Under the pieces are notes generated by a model. That model was given only the letters and a program-made list of their open reading frames with translations. It did no database searches and had not been told where the DNA came from. A stretch of DNA of 9,929 nucleotides from Verrucomicrobiota bacterium (lineage in GTDB: Bacteria > Verrucomicrobiota > Verrucomicrobiia > Chthoniobacterales > Xiphinematobacteraceae), in NCBI GenBank assembly GCA_003176035.1, contig PSRL01000037.1:1-9929 (forward strand). Reading direction: 5' to 3'. Position 1 is the stretch's first letter. Every line of letters begins with the position of its first letter. The translations under genes were made by a program, and so were the position numbers. Shown piece after piece: positions 6,590 to 9,929 of the stretch.

Positions 6590-6757
6590 TGTGGCTCTTA
6601 TTCCAAAAGGGGACACTACAGCAGCTTCGGAGAAAAGGAGCCTTAAAGGCATGCTCATTTTAGAGTTCTTTTGTTATACGACAAATTATTTAATAAATGC
6701 TCGGAAAAGTTTTTTTACTCCCGGAGCCTCTAAAAGGACGTAACGTGCACGCTCTCC
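6590..6757. other. yggS-secA intergenic region, presumed secA promoter and leader
   Basis: No gene is seen here. The stretch 6660-6715 is AT-rich and holds TTTAAT (6689-6694, five of six to the -10 consensus), but no good -35 is correctly spaced. A short inverted repeat TTTGT/ACAAA (6670-6674 and 6681-6685) surrounds TATACG. A strong Shine-Dalgarno-like AAAGGA is at 6733-6738, 19 bases before the secA ATG. The secA promoter probably lies here, but I cannot fix it to one site. Confidence 0.35.
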
Positions 6758-9724
6758 ATGATCAATTGGTTATTAAAGAAAATCCTCGGTTCTAAAAATC
6801 AGCGTGAAATCCGCCGAATGCAGCCGATTGTTCGCCGCTGTAATGAAATTGAGCAAGAGCTCCAGTCACTCCCGGATGAGGCGCTTCGCGAGAAAACCAC
6901 CCAGTGGAAGGCGAAATTCTCGACCATTGAGTCACCAGGCCACCTCGCCAGCGAACTGGAAGCCATACTCCCAGAAGCCTTCGCGGTTGTAAAAAATGCT
7001 GCTCGGCGGCTTTGCGGCCGTTCTTTTTCCGTATGCGACCAACCAGTGAGCTGGAACATGATCCATTTCGACGTCCAGCTGATCGGTGGGGTAGTTCTTC
7101 ACCGAGGCCGCATAGCCGAAATGGCGACTGGAGAAGGGAAAACTCTGGTTGCTACCCTGCCCGTATACCTCAATGCCCTTGCAGGGCGGGGCGTCCACGT
7201 AGTTACGGTGAACGATTACTTAGCCCGCCGAGACTCGGAATGGATGGGGCAGCTGTATCAATTTTTAGGGCTCACCGTAGGCTGTATTCAGCACGATCAG
7301 CCTCCCGACATTCGGCGAGAACAATATCAGAAAGATATTACCTACGGGACCAACAGCGAATTTGGCTTCGATTATTTGCGGGACAATGGAATGGCCACCA
7401 GCCGTGAACAACAAGTCCAACGAAGCCATCACTACGCTATTGTCGATGAGGTGGATTCTATCCTGATTGATGAGGCGCGTACCCCCCTCATCATTAGTGG
7501 CCCGGCAACAATCTCCACCCACCAATACGATCGCTTCAAACCGCTTGTCGAACAATTAGTGCGAAAACAAACCATGCTCTGCAATCGACTGGTTTCGGAG
7601 GCAAAAGCAATGGGAAACACAGAGGAAGCCGGGCGCACCCTCTTTAAAGTAAAACTTGGTCAACCCCGCAATAAAGGTCTTCTTCGGGCGATGGAAGACC
7701 CCGACATGCGCCGGGTCGTTGACAAAGCGGAACTCTCCTTTTACCAAGACACAGAGGGTAAGGAACGTTTAATTGAGCTCAAAGAAGAGCTATTTTTCAC
7801 TATCGATGAAAAGCAGCATGACGCTGACCTCACGGAACAGGGGCGTAACTTTCTCAACCCTGATGACGTCAACGCATTTGTCCTGCCCGATTTGCTTACG
7901 GAATTTGCGGACATAGAAAGTAACCCTGAGCTAGATGACGCCGCCAAGACAAAAGAAAAATCCCAACGGCAGGCGCATTGCGATGCTCAAGCCGAACGCA
8001 TCCATAACATCTCTCAGCTTTTAAAAGCTTATTGCCTTTACGAAAAGGACGTCGAATACGTCGTGGAGGACAATAAAGTAATCATCGTTGACACCTTTAC
8101 AGGCCGTAAAATGCCTGGCCGACGTTGGAGCGATGGATTGCACCAAGCGGTGGAAGCAAAGGAAGGAGTGCAAATTGATCGCGAGACGCAGACTCTCGCG
8201 ACCATTACCATCCAGAATTATTTTCGGTTATATACAAAACTCTCCGGCATGACCGGCACCGCGGAAACCGAAGCCAACGAATTCCATGACATCTATCGTC
8301 TGGACGTGGTGGTCATTCCCACCAATCAACCAGTCCGTCGCAAAGATTTAAATGATCGGATCTACAAGACCCGGCGCGAGAAATATAATGCCGTTATCGA
8401 GGAGATTAAAAATGCTCATGGACGCAAACAACCGGTTTTGGTCGGCACAGCTAGTGTGGAAGCCTCTGAATTGTTGAGTCGTATGCTGAAGAGAGAAAAA
8501 ATCCCTCACACCGTACTCAACGCCAAATACCACATGCAGGAGGCTGAAATTGTTGCCCGAGCCGGTATTGCGGGGGCTGTGACGATCTCCACCAACATGG
8601 CTGGACGCGGCACAGACATCAAGCTGGGCGAAGGAGTTTCCAATCTCAATGGCTTGTATGTGATTGGCACCGACCGTCACGAATCTCGCCGTATTGACCG
8701 GCAGCTGCGCGGACGCTGCGCTCGACAGGGAGATCCGGGCGTTTCCCGTTTTTATGTGAGCTTTGAAGACGACCTCATGCGTAACTTTGGTGCAAGTGAG
8801 CGGATGACCAAGATCATGGAAACCTTTGGGATGAAAGAGGGGGAGGAATTAGAACATCCGCTGCTCAACAAAAGCGTCGAAACTGCTCAAAAGAGGGTTG
8901 AGCAACGCAATTACCTGATTCGACGCCGCACGCTGGAATTTGACGATGTGATGAACCAACAACGAGAAGTCGTCTACGGTTATCGCAATGAAATCATCGA
9001 CGCCGAAGATCCCCATACGATGATCCTCGAAGTACTGAGCGAAGCGGTGCCTAAAAAAACGAAGGAGTTTCTTGGAGATCATCCTGAAGAGAGCGATTAC
9101 ACCGGTTTGCTCAATTGGGTGAATACCACATTCCCATTAGGACTTTCCGCAGAGAAATCCAATTTTAACTCTCGTTCCATGGAAGAAAATGGGACGTACC
9201 TTTTAGAGACCATTCGAAACGCCTACGAACGAAAGGCTTCCCTGGAAGATCGCGCCGCCGTAAAGGGGCTGGAACGGTATATCATGCTCAATGCGGTAGA
9301 CCGACTTTGGCAGGAACATCTCTACGCCTTGGATGGCCTTCGAGAGGCGGTTTATCTCCGAGCATTTGGTCAAAAGGACCCCCTCGTAGAGTACAAAAAC
9401 GACGCCTATGCGATGTTTGTGGAGCTCATGGACAATATTAAATTGGAGATTCTCTCCAATCTGTTCCGCAGCACAACCAACTTACAGACCTTTGAAATGC
9501 TCCTTGCCTCCATGCCCCAACATTTCCTCCGAATGGACCCGGCGGAGATGGCCGCAATTTCAGCAGCTCAGTCTTTATCCGTGCCTCCCTCAGCGCAACA
9601 GCCGACTTCTGAACAAAGAATAGAGCTTCCGATTCGACGTGAAATACCTAAAGTCGGCCGAAATGACCCCTGTCCCTGCGGCAGCGGGAAAAAGTACAAA
9701 AGCTGCTGTGGACAGCAGAGCTAG
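6758..9724 (+). CDS. secA: Protein translocase subunit SecA (preprotein translocase ATPase)
   Basis: The ATPase motor that pushes unfolded preproteins through the SecYEG channel, acting at the cytoplasmic face of the inner membrane. The protein has 988 residues and is complete. Walker A is MATGEGKT (122-129), followed by VTVNDYLARRD (149-159). The DEAD-type Walker B is DEVDSILIDEARTPLIISG (230-248). The preprotein-binding domain spans about 245-445, followed by GRRWSDGLHQAVEAKEGVQI (454-473). The second helicase domain has GMTGTAETEANEF (497-509), STNMAGRGTDIKLG (611-624) and QLRGRCARQGDPG (649-661). The helical scaffold contains LEFDDVMNQQREVVY (726-740). A zinc-binding SEC-C tail CPCGSGKKYKSCCG is at 972-985. 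No in-frame start exists between the TAA at 6731 and the ATG at 6758, and MINWLLKKILGSKN is a normal SecA N-terminus, so this start is firm despite its poorly placed Shine-Dalgarno. Confidence 0.99.
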   Translation: MINWLLKKILGSKNQREIRRMQPIVRRCNEIEQELQSLPDEALREKTTQWKAKFSTIESPGHLASELEAILPEAFAVVKNAARRLCGRSFSVCDQPVSWNMIHFDVQLIGGVVLHRGRIAEMATGEGKTLVATLPVYLNALAGRGVHVVTVNDYLARRDSEWMGQLYQFLGLTVGCIQHDQPPDIRREQYQKDITYGTNSEFGFDYLRDNGMATSREQQVQRSHHYAIVDEVDSILIDEARTPLIISGPATISTHQYDRFKPLVEQLVRKQTMLCNRLVSEAKAMGNTEEAGRTLFKVKLGQPRNKGLLRAMEDPDMRRVVDKAELSFYQDTEGKERLIELKEELFFTIDEKQHDADLTEQGRNFLNPDDVNAFVLPDLLTEFADIESNPELDDAAKTKEKSQRQAHCDAQAERIHNISQLLKAYCLYEKDVEYVVEDNKVIIVDTFTGRKMPGRRWSDGLHQAVEAKEGVQIDRETQTLATITIQNYFRLYTKLSGMTGTAETEANEFHDIYRLDVVVIPTNQPVRRKDLNDRIYKTRREKYNAVIEEIKNAHGRKQPVLVGTASVEASELLSRMLKREKIPHTVLNAKYHMQEAEIVARAGIAGAVTISTNMAGRGTDIKLGEGVSNLNGLYVIGTDRHESRRIDRQLRGRCARQGDPGVSRFYVSFEDDLMRNFGASERMTKIMETFGMKEGEELEHPLLNKSVETAQKRVEQRNYLIRRRTLEFDDVMNQQREVVYGYRNEIIDAEDPHTMILEVLSEAVPKKTKEFLGDHPEESDYTGLLNWVNTTFPLGLSAEKSNFNSRSMEENGTYLLETIRNAYERKASLEDRAAVKGLERYIMLNAVDRLWQEHLYALDGLREAVYLRAFGQKDPLVEYKNDAYAMFVELMDNIKLEILSNLFRSTTNLQTFEMLLASMPQHFLRMDPAEMAAISAAQSLSVPPSAQQPTSEQRIELPIRREIPKVGRNDPCPCGSGKKYKSCCGQQS

Positions 9725-9734
9725 AGTATTTTTT
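9701..9734 (+). terminator. Possible intrinsic terminator overlapping the end of secA
   Basis: CTGCTG (9703-9708) and CAGCAG (9713-9718) are perfect inverted repeats around TGGA. A longer alternative pairs AGCT+GCTG with CAGC+AGCT (9701-9722, two bases bulged). A run of six T lies at 9729-9734. The stem overlaps the last secA codons and stop. The six to ten bases between stem and T-run are more than usual, so the prediction is moderate at best. Confidence 0.35.
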
Positions 9735-9929
9735 AATTAAAGAGTTACCTGCTGTTACCAGGTCTGGCAGCTGCAGGACGGCCCGGTTGGGGCAACAGCG
9801 CCTAGTTCCAGAATCTCTGGCAACGCGTCTTCCTAGATTTCGGGACAGGCTCTACGCTAGTTAGTCGTCCCTGAAAAAGTCCTTTTGGCTAGAAAGCATC
9901 AATGTCCGGAGGCAATTTGGTAACGAAAT
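9735..9929. other. Region after secA with several inverted repeats; no gene identified
   Basis: No coding region can be supported in these 195 bases. Inverted repeats follow in series: ACCTG/CAGGT (9747-9751, 9759-9763) or alternatively GCTGTT/AACAGC (9751-9756, 9794-9799); a hairpin at 9805-9824 with CCAGA/TCTGG around ATC, extended by GTT/AAC past one bulged C; and GGGAC/GTCCC (9842-9846, 9867-9871). They could form a small structured RNA or be chance. At the right edge all three minus frames are briefly open, and a plus-strand ATG is at 9902, so the next gene's direction cannot be decided. Confidence 0.3.

Noticed and set aside
9747..9799. Signal recognition particle (4.5S) RNA after secA, suggested by GTTACCAGGTCTGG
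   Set aside because: The resemblance stops there. The essential GGAAGGAAGCAGCC part of the SRP core and its tetraloop are missing, so I cannot support an SRP RNA.
9861..9929. End of a minus-strand gene entering from the right edge, for example the frame ending KLPPDIDAF at a TAG (9889-9891)
   Set aside because: All three minus frames are open for short stretches and a plus-strand ATG also exists at 9902. The sequence is too short to choose among them.

Overview
The window carries seven confidently identified, complete protein-coding genes, most of them housekeeping. I see no mobile element, CRISPR array, tRNA or rRNA. The lineage is best read from SecA. It has the variant helicase motif RGRCARQGDPG, where E. 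coli and Bacillus have RGRSGRQGDPG, and a long extra segment in its preprotein-binding domain; I associate both with the Planctomycetes-Verrucomicrobia-Chlamydiae group. With a moderate base composition, a bacterial complex I diaphorase module and class II fumarase, a verrucomicrobial bacterium is the most likely source. A reduced-genome symbiont is possible but not shown. Shine-Dalgarno sequences are weak or absent before most genes, and several gaps between genes are loose (about 110 to 230 bases).

Left block, all on the minus strand, read right to left from 5722 to 134: an alpha/beta-hydrolase with an aspartate nucleophile, a secreted NodB-type polysaccharide deacetylase behind a good sigma70-like promoter, class II fumarase (fumC, 48 bases after the deacetylase), then nuoE and nuoF. 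NuoE and NuoF form the NADH-oxidising part of respiratory complex I, and fumarase makes malate in the TCA cycle that supplies that NADH, so fumC-nuoE-nuoF is a coherent energy-metabolism block. Unusually, nuoE and nuoF are about 180 bases apart, and the gap holds a 47-codon open frame and an extended -10-like element. At the left edge a minus-strand reading frame just opens and could be nuoG.

Right block, on the plus strand: yggS (PLP-homeostasis protein) diverges from the hydrolase at about 5720-5836. After a 232-base AT-rich gap comes secA (988 codons), the ATPase motor of the Sec translocon. The secA start has an odd arrangement: the only good Shine-Dalgarno is placed for an out-of-frame GTG 13 bases upstream of the real ATG. 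The last 205 bases after secA hold no gene I can support, but contain several inverted repeats that could form a terminator or a structured RNA.

I did not find a clearly new biological system. The items most worth checking are the secA leader arrangement, the small frame overlapping the yggS stop, the nuoE-nuoF gap, and the structured region after secA.
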